From positions 6,584,501 to 6,648,500 of the forward strand of contig AP031351.1 of assembly GCA_037833965.1 (NCBI GenBank): a stretch of 64,000 bases of DNA. The letters run 5' to 3'. Origin of the DNA: Marchantia polymorpha subsp. ruderalis (lineage: Eukaryota > Streptophyta > Marchantiopsida > Marchantiales > Marchantiaceae). The notes under the pieces are model-generated. The model made no database searches and was not told the origin of the DNA. It saw only the letters and a program-made list of their open reading frames with translations. Of the stretch, positions 25,266 to 35,881 are shown piece by piece; position 1 is the first letter of the stretch, and each line of letters opens with the position of its first letter. The translations under genes and the position numbers were made by a program.

Positions 25266-28051
25266 GTGTTGTGTTTGCATTGTACTGTGTTGTGGTACGT
25301 ACTTTGGGTTTTTGAAAGCTGTAGAGGAACTGGTGACATCGTTCAGAGACCTATTGATGGAAGTCAGTCAATCAGCCATGGGGCCCTGTATGAGGTCTGG
25401 CGAACGAGGCATACGATCTGAGAAGCTCTGAACATGCCCGAACATGCTTCCCGCATCAGAAATTTCGAGAGTACTCAGAGGAATCGTATGTGTACATGAA
25501 CCAACGACATTGTCCTTGAACGCCTGAATCTTGACAGCCATAATCGGTAATACTGTCCGATGACGAAGGATCGAGCATTTCACATCCCAAGGTTCCTGAA
25601 GTGTTGGGGCGGAAATCCAACCGTGCATGCAACACTCTCCGTATAGTTGCCATGTTCACCAACTGCTGGCTCTGATACGATCGATATGTACGAGCCAGAG
25701 ACTTTGCGTGTTGTGTACAAGGAACAGATATACCTTCGAATGTATCCCCTGCCTGCCACAAACCAGATCTACAGAGTCCCCTGACACAGTAGCAGCCCGG
25801 ATCCTCATTCTGCTGCCCAACCTGGGGAGGCTGACTGACTATGCTCCGCTAGAAAATCCAGGCCTGCACTCCCTGTAATTGTGTACCGCCATTAGCAGCC
25901 GAGAAGTCTTCGGATATACTTCAGTCCTTTACTCAACTTATTTCGTGGACCGGTCTGCTGGTCGTTGTAAGCTGTAACGCTTGTGAGTGTACATGGACAC
26001 GCATTAATATTTGATAAGCATTTGCGTCTGAGGCTGCTCTGAAATTAGAAACAGTGAGCGTCCTATAATATAATGCTCTTTTGTTTGTCTGTTTGTTTGT
26101 TTTCTTGCTTCACTTCGCTGCGGAAAGTGAAACTCCCTCCCGACGTCTGAAGTTCATGCATGAGGATGAGCGAGAAGCAGAGATGCTTCTTCAGGTGCTC
26201 CACTGTTACTGAATGCCATTGCAAAGTCTGACCAGCACAGTGTCAGCGTGTCGTAATATTCACAATTGCCACAAAGCACAATCACCTCGCTGAGCGCTGC
26301 TTACCTCATGCAACTCGATGTCTTCCGTGTCTGCAAGTTCCGCTTGCAGTGTCGTTTTGCTAACCCCAGCTGCCTACCAGCTGAAATATGCTTCTCGAGT
26401 CTCTGTCAGAACCAGGACTCCGAATTCCTGGAATTTCAAATCTCTTGCTTGAGTACAGATGTGGATCTTCACGAAGACCGTGGAATATTCCCCGAATCTG
26501 AACCCTTACTCGAGTCATGGTTTCATGACCCCGATCGTGTGGAAGCGAGTGCAGCCCCAGCAGCATCTAAAGCCGATCTTTCTCAAGTCGGACCTGGATT
26601 TGTCGAGGGATGAAGCGGAGGTAGTTTACTCGAATGGTACTTGATCCTAGAGCAGAACTGCAGCGCCTGAATTGGAGCTCTGGGTTCTAGAAGCGCTCGG
26701 ATCACTTTTGCCGCACAGTGCAGCAGCTGCGCAGTTTCTAGCCACCACTGGAGTTTCGAATAGTGCGGGCGGAGGGCGCTGAGGAAATCTCGAATCCAAA
26801 CGCACAGTGTCTGGATCGAGAGTATAAAACAAACAAACCCAAGGAGCTCGCGTGGGCAAGCTGCAAGCCGATACGAGAGAGGCGCTTGCAAGCTAGCTGA
26901 GCTTAGCTTAGCGAAGCGCTCGAGTAGAATGTACAGTACGTACATGCATACATCAAGTTGAGGCTTGAGTTGCACACAGCTCCAAAAGTAGAAAAAGGGG
27001 AAGTGTACAGATCTCGAAGTCACATGCCCCATTTCTAAACGAAGGAGCAAGGGGTTCGGGCGGGAATATGCATTTGGTAGTTCCCGGATTTGGACACATC
27101 CAGCAACAGTTGCGCTTGCGCAGGGGAGCCCAGAAATGGCAGAAGCTAGAGCTGCTGCAGCAAGTACGCTAGCATGATGCTCGTATTAGAGCCAGGCCCT
27201 GGCAACTGTTCGTCTACAGCAGCAGTGAGCAAATCTTGTAGCATGTGGGCGCAATATTCCGACTTCTTCAGGACCTATCAGGCTAAAGTACCGGGTCGTC
27301 ATCTACAAACAAACAAGCTGCACAATGCCATCTTCGTTATCAGGTGGTGGTGGTGTGGCCATGGCCGAGGGTATAGCAGCAAATCTGGAGTAGAACCCGA
27401 TGATTCGTGATCGGTTGGTCGGTTTAAAATTCGATTATTTCTTCCAGCCACAGTCCAGTCACGGTCCTCGACGTAAAAGGGTATGATTTGGAAGATTCTT
27501 GTCGTCCTCCGAGCTAAAGTTCTCTCCTTACCGATTGACCCTTTCGATCAGGGCCGAGGATGCCTCTGGCCTGCAATTGGAGCCTCCATCCTGCACGCAG
27601 ACAACTTATCGAGACTCTGCTGCTTCCGCAAATGAAGCATTCGGGGTGCCAGTGGATGAACAGATTCTTCGAGCGGACAAACTCGCCCTTGGACTGCATT
27701 TCATCGGCATCTCTGCCTTACGGAACAAGTAAAGTGCAGATTATCCACGATTGGGTACCAATGTTCGAGATCCTCCGTCCGACATTCAAGCCTCAAGGAC
27801 CGAAAATATTCATGCCCCTCGCTCAGCAGAATCCGGGTCCACCGTCGATTGACCTGTTTCTGCATGCGTCGACAGAAGAGTGTAAAAGTGGTCCGACTAG
27901 GGTTGACATCTGGATCCCTACGCGGCATCTCATGATCTTCTTCTTGCCCTACTGTGCTCGCATTCTGCAGCCAGACGTCGCAAATACTCTCGCTCGCTTG
28001 CAGCATCCGCACTGCACAGGCCAACCTGAGCCTCTCAAGGCCTCCTCAGCC

Positions 28052-28075
28052 GCTGCTGCTGCTGCTGCTGCTGCT
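28052..28075. repeat. (GCT)8 microsatellite
   Basis: Eight GCT units. They give a poly-Ala run in the overlapping + frame at 27560-28129, which I do not regard as a real gene. Confidence 0.85.
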
Positions 28076-28407
28076 CAAGCCCCATGTCCAGACTCGACTA
28101 GTGCCAGGGCCATGAATCTGTCTGTATGATACTGTCCGAGATTCCTCCTCTACCACAGGAGATTAGATCATCCAATCGCGAATCAGAAAGAGCACGCCCC
28201 AGGTTGCCATGCATGGACGGCACATTACCACAGCTGCTTGTATCGACCAACCTTTCCAGACCCCCAGCAGCCCCAACCTTTCCGAACTGTGCACTGGTTA
28301 GTACGAGTGCCAACCATGTTGGAATTGGAATGGCGCAGCCTTTCTCCATGTCGTTTGCAATTCACAAATATACTGCACCTGAACGTGGACTCCGGTCAGG
28401 GCAGTGA

Positions 28408-28442
28408 GTCAGTCCGTCCGTCCGTCCGTCAGTCAGTCAGTC
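28408..28442. repeat. Compound (GTCC)n(GTCA)n microsatellite
   Basis: AGTCAGTCC followed by repeated GTCC, then GTCA units. Two related tetranucleotides are joined, suggesting point mutation and slippage within one array. Confidence 0.85.
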
Positions 28443-28561
28443 GAGCAAATCGTGATCATTGCTCAGAACGATGATGGTACAGGGCGATTTGTCAGATTCT
28501 CCAACTTTCAAGACAGGAGTGTATCAACAAATTCGAGGTCAGGGGCTGCGTTATGCTTTGT

Positions 28562-28586
28562 CAGCAGCAGCAGCAGCAGCAGCAGC
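28562..28586. repeat. (AGC)8 microsatellite
   Basis: Eight tandem AGC units in gene-free DNA. Confidence 0.85.
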
Positions 28587-28780
28587 TTAGTAGAGTACAC
28601 AGTGGTAGCTTGCTCGGGATGGGCGAGGGATGATCGTGGACTTTGGCCTACTCCAGTGTCGTCCGGGGTCGCGACGTAACGTCGCACGTTTCGATCCGCA
28701 TCCGAGCTTTGCATCGCTCCCTCCCTCTTCTCTCTCGTGAGACAGGACGACGGATCTTCTACGTGCGGTCATTTGGAAAC

Positions 28781-28798
28781 GCGAGCGAGCGAGCGAGG
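28781..28798. repeat. (GCGA)n microsatellite
   Basis: Four GCGA units. The same unit recurs in independent arrays at 30965-30988 and 39983-40000. Confidence 0.85.
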
Positions 28799-29340
28799 CA
28801 TTGTTTAGTGTTTTCTCAGCCTGATCTGATCGAGGTGCACTTGCCAGACATCTGCTAACATGCATCTGCGCGCAGCGACACATCTTATCGTGGACTTCGG
28901 TGGACGTCCACTGCCGCATACATATTCGTAAGCGAGGTCGGATCTCGCCACCTTCTGACAAACGCCATGAATTTCGTGGTGCATACAGCCCTGCACGCAA
29001 TTCCATGTCATATGGCATTCCTTTCTGTTGTGACTACTTATGATCAATCAATCACTTACTCTCCCGGAAATTGCCGACGATCCATATTATCTTCAGCCAC
29101 TCCACCCCTCGAGGCGAGTCCCAAACCCGTAGAAGATGTGTCCGCCCGATCCTTGGAAGTTCTTGCAGAGGCCGATCAACATTCGGCCCATTCCTCGGAC
29201 GAGAATATTCCGCATCGACGTACGGTCTGCACTGGATCTGGATATTTGCAACAGTTTTCTCATCCGCTTCAAAGGGCAGGTGGCACATCGAGGTCTCTGA
29301 TCGCAACAACCGCAGTCTAGCTTGTTTGACCCGGTGTACA

Positions 29341-29362
29341 TGGCTGGCTGGCTGGCTGGCTG
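29341..29362. repeat. (TGGC)n microsatellite
   Basis: Five and a half tandem TGGC units. Confidence 0.85.
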
Positions 29363-30569
29363 ATCACCGTGGACAGCAGGCATCTGAGAGTCAAATGCTT
29401 TCGGTATCTGCACAACAATAAGGTTGCATCCTTCCTTCCCTTCTGAAGCGCACAGATGAGGCCCAGCCTGCTGATTTGGCACTTGTCAACCTGGTGTAGG
29501 TTTGTTTTGTCGGGCGGTATTTTGGTTTGGCAGTGTCCGACAACGCCAGGTCCAGATGCCCACATTCGTTCTCGCCGTAATCAAACGACTTACCATTAGC
29601 ATGAGGCCCACACATAATTTTCCGAGCTCTAAACTTTGGCTCGACGTGTTTCTCAGAAGCCACTCTCGGATCCTTGCCTGAGCCTTTGATCAGTCTACGT
29701 TCTGCTTAAATTCTCATTATAATCTCAATCAGTGCCGCGTTGGTTCAGTCTAGTCCAGTCCATGATCTACACTGAATGTCTTCACATCTTCGAAAGCTAT
29801 CAATTGGTAGACCGACAATTGGAGGGTGAATCTCTGGACCTGGTAATCACGCACAATTGTTGTACTCAAGATTAAGAATGCATCAACTGAGTGATTAGGC
29901 AGGAGCGGATCTAAGGTGGAGCAAATTTGTCAAGGGGCCGACGCCGTGACAGTCAACTGAAGAAGGGTGGGTAAGATTACACAAAGGAATACGTGTTATA
30001 TGCCTGGCCATCCGGGCTCTCACAAACTGGGCGATCAGATATGAACGTCTGACTAGTACTGCAGGTGGTCGAAGACATGGAGATTCCACTCTGGCTGCAT
30101 TTGGAAGGCAGAAGAGCCTCGGGACGACGAACTGGATTGATTGAAGTCTCACATGAATCGCATAGTTGTGCATGTGGCAGAGAGTAGAACCAGACACAGA
30201 TGTGTTGGTCGTATGCCTCGATGAAGGTGCTTGCTGCTCTCGAGAAACCCAAAAAAAGCGAAAGCGCTTGATGCTCCGGAGATGTGAAAGCATCAGATCG
30301 AATCAGTACAATGTCGTACCACCATCTCACGTGGAAGAGCGAGATGAAGCATACGGACAAACGCATCATGAATAAGCGCTACGCATATGGAGCCAAGTCC
30401 ATCGTCCGTCCGTTCGATCTACCTCGCTCCCTCCTCTCCCCGCCTGTAGAAGATCGTGCAAGCCTTGCCGATCGAGGAATGCACACAGTACGAGGAATCC
30501 TGAGCGAGGATGATGTCTGCGTTTATTCGAAACTAGTGCATAATCGTACGTGGTGTAAAATCTGCAGCA

Positions 30570-30599
30570 GCAAGCAAGCAAGCAAGCAAGCAAGCAAGG
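30570..30599. repeat. (GCAA)7 microsatellite
   Basis: Seven perfect GCAA units, among the longest tetranucleotide arrays in the window. Confidence 0.9.
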
Positions 30600-30964
30600 A
30601 GGAATATCTTGCAAGCGGCCTGGTCGAGCCGCAGCCTGCAGCTTGCAGCTGTTGGTTTGGTGTTCGTGGAAAGTCGTTCTCCTTGTGCAGGACGGGACAT
30701 GGCGACTTTCAGCTCTCGTGAATTGTCTTTAAAGTGCACCGGCATCTCTGTCCGACGTGAGACCACCTGAGGTCAGACGCAGCGGGCGAAGCAAGCGTCA
30801 CTGGCCAAAATCTGATCATGAGCCATGATTGGTCGAGATGTGTCGGAGAATCAACGGAGAACGTCTGAGAGATTAAACGCCCAAGCCAGGAAGCTGAGCT
30901 AAGTAGGTATCCAAGATTCTATGGTGGTGGCCATCCCGTCGTCGTCACACTCGGCCTGATGCCG

Positions 30965-30988
30965 GAGCGAGCGAGCGAGCGAGCGAGT
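30965..30988. repeat. (GAGC)6 microsatellite
   Basis: Six perfect GAGC units, the same cyclic unit as the GCGA arrays at 28.8 and 40.0 kb. Confidence 0.9.
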
Positions 30989-31599
30989 GACATCCACCTC
31001 CGAAGCAGCCAACCAGCGGCGATGCCCTCCGCCTCGCGAGCATGGATCGTGCAGCGTCGAAGCTCCTTGCTCAGGGATTCATCTGCGGAGCCTTGCACAG
31101 TGGCAGCCGAACATGCAGCCAACCAGCGCAAGGCCGATTCTCATGATGATGATGGATCAGACGCAGACGCAGACGAGCGTCGCTTTTCTCAGGCTTTCAG
31201 CAATTCCACAGCTCAACTACAAGAGCTCGCGCAGTCAATGCGCATAGTGGTCGATTTGTTTGATTGGGAACGAGAGCAGAGCAGAGGCCAACTTGACGCT
31301 AGGTCTGTGGAATGTTTGTGCATCGCAGGGCTGGCCCAAACCTTGCGGAGGATCGGGCAGCGAGAATGGAGAATCCCGTGCCCCCTTGCCCATGGACAAT
31401 AACCTGACTAGACGACTAGACCATGGCATGAGAGGGAGTGGGTGGTATTCGGTGATAGCGCATGATCTCACAATAATAGTCGCACTGTTGGCAAGCGATG
31501 AAATTCCTCTCACGTCACAGTGGTTCAAGATGGGCTGCAGCATGATTTCAACTGCCGCACAACATTTCAATGACATTCGAACTCTGCATCTAAGTCGAC

Positions 31600-31627
31600 C
31601 ATTCATTCATTCACTCACTCATTCATG
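31600..31627. repeat. Compound (ATTC)n(ACTC)n microsatellite
   Basis: ATTC units pass into ACTC and back to ATTC, followed closely by an ATGC run at about 31634-31645. Confidence 0.8.
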
Positions 31628-33102
31628 AACCGATGCATGCATGCACAGATCGGATCTGGAATCGAAGTTTTCCAATGCCAGGGAATGTTTGCTAGATTTT
31701 AAAAGCACATTAACTCTTGTTCGGGATCGCGATGATCCAATACAACCTCGGAGCCTGGTCTCTTTGAACAAGTCCACTCGTAGCCAATTCGCAGGAGCAA
31801 CATACAACCGCCTGATGGTTCAAGATCTCTAGAGCATATACGAATCGTTTCATACACCATAGCTGCTCGGCAATTTCTTTCCGATCAGGGCCCGTCTGAT
31901 CGACAAGGATCGCGGATCTTCGTGCGCAGCCACATTCAGCCAAGATTTGCGAGTCCCAAGTGAAAGAGCTTGCGGGACTGGGTCATATCGACATGTTTAT
32001 GGAGATCTGTTGCCCGTCGAACTCCGCGTCAACAATTATGAAAAAGACATGCAATTCCAGGTATGGCAAAGAAACGATCGTTCTGGACAGAGACCGGCAT
32101 AAAAACATTCCTAATCGAGCCACAATTCGCAGGGTATGAAAATCTGTGCCGGCCGGCGTGCTGAGCACAACCTGGTTCATCTGCAGGGGACTGAATGATG
32201 ATGGATATGAGAAGGACGGGATCGTCCCTAGGGCCGAGGAGCCTCTGAATACTGGCGTTGCCAGGTCGAGATTACTATAGTTCAGAAACCATGTGAATTT
32301 CCTCTCAGATCGAACACCACTTTTTTTAATCCATTTATTACTACAAAGTGCTGCTGCTGGTGGGGGCAGGCTCTCCCCAGAGCTACCCGTAACCTTCTTT
32401 GACTCGATTGCACCATGCAGATCCTTCACACATCTCCAATGACAGAAAGTTGCACACTCATACAACGAGATCTATGCCACACTCTGTCGGTCCGTAAGCT
32501 TTGCGTGCGTGCGTACTCTGCACCTGACATACATCGATCATTCGAATCGGCTTCATGATGTACAAGCAATGTGATGAGACAGAGTCCCAAGAGTCAGGAA
32601 TTTGGCAAAGCAAATTTATTGACGGGTAATGAATTCCATACAGCTCGGGGGCTGCAGCACAAATCTAGATTCTCAATCAATCCTCCTGCCGGTGTGGTGA
32701 GTGCACGAGGGTGTGATCCGAGCTCCCAAGTTCGGTGCATCAGTGAACGGAGTCTCTACGAATCTGCATCCTTCAGTGTCCCCTGGCCATCCTGAGTATG
32801 TTTGTAACTGGAGCACGCCATCCTAAGGCTACAGTGCGCCAACCCGTGCAGAATCTCCATCTTTGCCCGCTTGCAGCCAAAGAAAACTGCGTGGCAGTCT
32901 ATCCGAGTGATGGTGATGATCCCCTGTGAGGAAGGTGAGGATCCATGGATGAGGATGACGCTGGAGCTCATCTCAGAAGACACCACCTCGTTAGCACGAG
33001 AAAATTGTGTTCTGTTTCACGCACAACATAGACCCACTTACTCTGACTGACCACTGCTGCTGACTGCGGCTGAATCGTCCTCGAATTTAAGGGGTTTTTC
33101 CG

Positions 33103-33182
33103 CTTGGACATTGGCCTCTTCTCACACAAACACAGATGCCACAAGGGTTCGATGTTTGTGCGTGAAGAGACCAATGTGCAAG
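33103..33182 (-). ncRNA. MicroRNA-precursor-like foldback (candidate)
   Basis: Two 30-base arms, 33103-33132 and 33153-33182, are reverse complements except for four separated mismatches, around a 20-base loop. This gives one long imperfect stem of roughly plant pre-miRNA core size. A TATA box on the minus strand at 33837-33844 would start transcripts about 620 bases upstream, so I assign the minus strand provisionally. In that orientation the 5' arm begins CTTGCACATTGGTCTCTTCA. I do not recognise either arm as a known miRNA family. Alternatives are a small inverted-repeat (MITE-like) remnant, or transcription from the + strand. The foldback is seen; the RNA function is inference. Confidence 0.4.
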
Positions 33183-33240
33183 CACAAGAACCGAAAGTGG
33201 CCGAATTCCCTGCTGCAACCTGGAGAATGTCAACATTTCT

Positions 33241-33276
33241 GTCTATCTGTCTATCTATCTAGCTCGCTATCTGTCT
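33241..33276. repeat. (TCTG/TCTA)n microsatellite
   Basis: Mixed GTCTATCT/GTCTGTCT tetranucleotide run, immediately beside the foldback at 33.10-33.18 kb. Confidence 0.8.
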
Positions 33277-33710
33277 GTGTCAGTGACGGCCGCCACCACG
33301 CGGTGCTGTTTGGCTGTGCTATCTATTATCTGCGGTTGCTCATCCAATCCAAAATTCGTGCTGCAGCTTTTGGTTGAATTTCGATCTGAACGACGCAAAT
33401 CGTCCACAAGCCAAGCTGCTGCACGAGCAGAATCGTGGCGCAGCTCAAGCGACTGGAGAGGATCTTAATGCGGTACACTATGACTACTACTACACCACCA
33501 CCACCATCACCACGAACTCCAGCAACTGCTAGCGCTGGAATTATACCGGAACTGGACTAACCAACTACCCCACCGCCCGCCACGCCGAGCCGAGCTAGCT
33601 AGACTGAACTACGGGGCAGGTCTAGGGAGAAGCCGATGAGAGAAGAGAAGAGGTTCAGATGGGGCCGGCCAGTGGGAAGTCTGGGACTCTATGGCGCTGT
33701 TGAGGGCTGC

Positions 33711-33735
33711 GGGAGGGGGGAGGGGGGAGGGGGAG
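33711..33735 (+). other. Potential G-quadruplex tract
   Basis: GGG, GGGGGG, GGGGGG and GGGGG tracts are each separated by a single A on the + strand, an ideal short-loop quadruplex pattern. It lies about 100 bases downstream of the minus-strand TATA box, so it would be in the template strand of that putative transcript, whose RNA would be C-rich here. Confidence 0.7.
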
Positions 33736-33836
33736 ATGAGTGAGCAAGTTCAAGACTGATGTCGTCTGCTGATGGAAGTACTTATTTGTACAGAAGAGAG
33801 TGCCGAATGATGAGGGAGAAAGAGCGCCTGCGGGCA

Positions 33837-33844
33837 TTTATATA
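33837..33844 (-). promoter_or_regulatory. Putative TATA box of a minus-strand transcript
   Basis: TATATAAA reads on the minus strand in an otherwise GC-rich surround. About 30 bases downstream the sequence becomes pyrimidine-rich (CTCTTTCTCCCTCATCATTC, then CACTCTCTTC), which looks like a plant polymerase II start region and leader. No protein with a recognisable domain follows downstream; the foldback at 33.1 kb does. Confidence 0.45.
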
Positions 33845-34589
33845 GGAAGCGAGCGGGTCCGCGCAAAGGGCCGAACACAGTGCACGGATGAAGAGGCATG
33901 AAAAATATGGTGGAGTGATGGAGGAGATGAGGGCCTTAGCACTGCAGCAACCACTGTATTAAACGCCAAGTGGGACTCGGGCGCAGTTATGAGGCCTCAC
34001 GTTCGCCTCCCCGAGCCTTCCACGTCGCCTACTGCCGTTAATGCCTGGAGTTTTGTTAACTTGCCCCTTAAACATTCCCGCGCCACTCTGTTCCCCTCGC
34101 CCCATATTTAGCCCTAACCCGGCCCCTAATCTTAACCCTTCCCTGCTTATGGGACCGCGATTTTCCGATTTTCCCCCTCCATGTGCCCCCTGCTCGCCTG
34201 GCCACCTTTTGCCAGCGCGGATCTATCGTGGATTGCGCGCCCGTCGTGTTCCAGAACGTGAAAATCTCTCAGCTCTCAGCTCTTAGTTCCCCTCCCCTCT
34301 CAGCCGCTGCGCTGCGCTCTCTCTTCCCCTCCCCGACTGTGACGACTGCGCGCGCCTGCGACCTTCTCCCTGCGACCTGCGACGATTATTAGCTCCGGGG
34401 GCGGTCGGTTCGTGCCGACGAATTAGACAGCGGACACTGCACTTCACCGGACACGACTGCCTGTGACTTGACCGGGACCGGACCACCGCGCCGCAGCAGC
34501 GCCAGTCAGTCAGTAGAGTGAGAAATGCTCTTGTCCTACAGACACAGAGAATTGTAGATTCAGAAGGGAAAGAAAGATGCACGCAGTTC

Positions 34590-34590
<1 letters not shown>

Positions 34591-34620
<30 letters not shown>
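34591..34620. repeat. (GA)15 microsatellite
   Basis: Perfect AG dinucleotide run of 30 bases. GA/CT tracts are common near plant promoters and 5' leaders and can be bound by GAGA-binding BPC proteins. Here it lies about 0.75 kb from the minus-strand TATA box, on the opposite side from its putative transcript. Confidence 0.9.
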
Positions 34621-34626
<6 letters not shown>

Positions 34627-34734
34627 CGATGTGAAGCGGAGCCCGTGATTGGGCTTATGGGTGGGATTGATTAACCTGGATCAATCCAGGGAGAGGGTGG
34701 CACAAGGTCGATTCCTTTTTCCGTGACGGGGATC

Positions 34735-35881
34735 TCACGTTCGGACATGTCGTGCTTCATATCTCACGTTCTGTCCTTGTGTGGATCATTAGTGGCAGAG
34801 ATTTGCACTAAAACGCTCACGTTGCAGCAGCGCTCGGGGCTAAGTCAGGCGGAATCACACAGGCAGTCTACGACGGTGAAAGGAAGTCGACTGTGTGGGC
34901 ACATAATTAGAGTTTTCGGTCACAAGATCACGTTCTCACATGTCGACCTAAATTCATATGTCACGATGTGCGAGTCGAGAAAGGTGTCCTTTCATTTGCA
35001 TTAATGTGTATTTCGCAACGATAATGGAGCGCCTCTCTACGACCCAGAGCTTCAATGTGCTTGCACTGGAAAAACGGGTCCTCCGAGCTCGCTGCCCTGC
35101 GCTTGGAAAATCTGGCAAGTCTGACGTGCTCGCCTATCGTGCTTTCACGGCCATTCTCTAGACAACAGGTCTGCCACTGCTGCAGATCATGTCTGAGTAA
35201 TTCAAGGCTGTCACATGTTGCACCTCAAATGTCACGTTCTTCATGATCGATATATAAGGCCTGAACTTACTAGCAGCAGATCTTGAGGTTTATGCCTCTG
35301 CTTGAAAACGGACTTCTCGTACGCTAGGGCTGCCCCGGGTTCCACGATCGTGTCCGTGGCTGTCCTCGAGCAGTAATAAGTTGACAACAACCGGATGCTG
35401 GAACAATTGCGCGTCATTCTCCTGCTTTCCGACTTAATACGCACCTGTGCTTCGCGAATGCAGAGGATGATGCCATAACAATCTCATCCTGCCTTTCGCC
35501 GTCACGATCTCTCGACATCGGATCTCGCATTTGGAATATCATTCTCGGCTCTTCGACTTAACTCCCACCCTGACGGGCTTCTGCAAAAAGTGACGCCAGC
35601 ATAATCTCACGCGCCCGGCCCTGAGGCTTCACGAGCTCGTCCCCCACAGATTCTTAGGTTTTGAATATTCAGATGACAGCTCTGATCCGGCCGCAGCTTT
35701 CACGTGCAACTCTGCGACGCATTATGTCCAGATTTTCCCAAAGTTACTCGAGACGGCACATTTAAACAGGCGCAACTTCAGTCGTCGGCTCGCTGGCTCC
35801 AATCCTCCAAATCGCTCTAAGTGTGCATCGGGTCCATTCGTGCCTTGAAAAGCTTTCTCCAGATTTGATTCATGCCTCACG
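34735..35881 (+). promoter_or_regulatory. Cluster of TCACG motifs
   Basis: TCACG occurs on the + strand at 34735, 34764, 34817, 34928, 34961, 35145, 35232, 35512, 35607, 35629, 35700 and 35877: twelve times in about 1.15 kb, where about one is expected by chance. Several extend to CTCACGTTC or GTCACGATC. CACGT is a bZIP/bHLH core, but only part of the sites carry it. The strand asymmetry also fits decayed short repeats or a motif acting in RNA. The clustering is seen; function is unknown. Confidence 0.5.

Larger units (their letters stand above)
20641..33836. other. Gene-poor, microsatellite-dense block
   Basis: About 13 kb of roughly balanced composition with no recognisable protein. The longest frames (21482-21931 -, 27560-28129 +, 31983-32465 -, 30284-30721 +) overlap frames on the other strand, carry runs from trinucleotide repeats, and match no family I know. 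I treat them as chance frames. The stretch is marked by many short tandem repeats of different motifs, listed separately. It may hold long non-coding transcripts; its right end contains the foldback and TATA box described below. Confidence 0.5.

Noticed and set aside
27560-28129. 189-codon + frame
   Set aside because: No recognisable domain, an overlapping minus frame of 107 codons, and a poly-Ala run from a (GCT)8 microsatellite. Probably chance.
31983-32465. 160-codon minus frame
   Set aside because: It lies within the region downstream of the putative 33.8 kb promoter but shows no known domain or conserved motif. Kept as non-coding.
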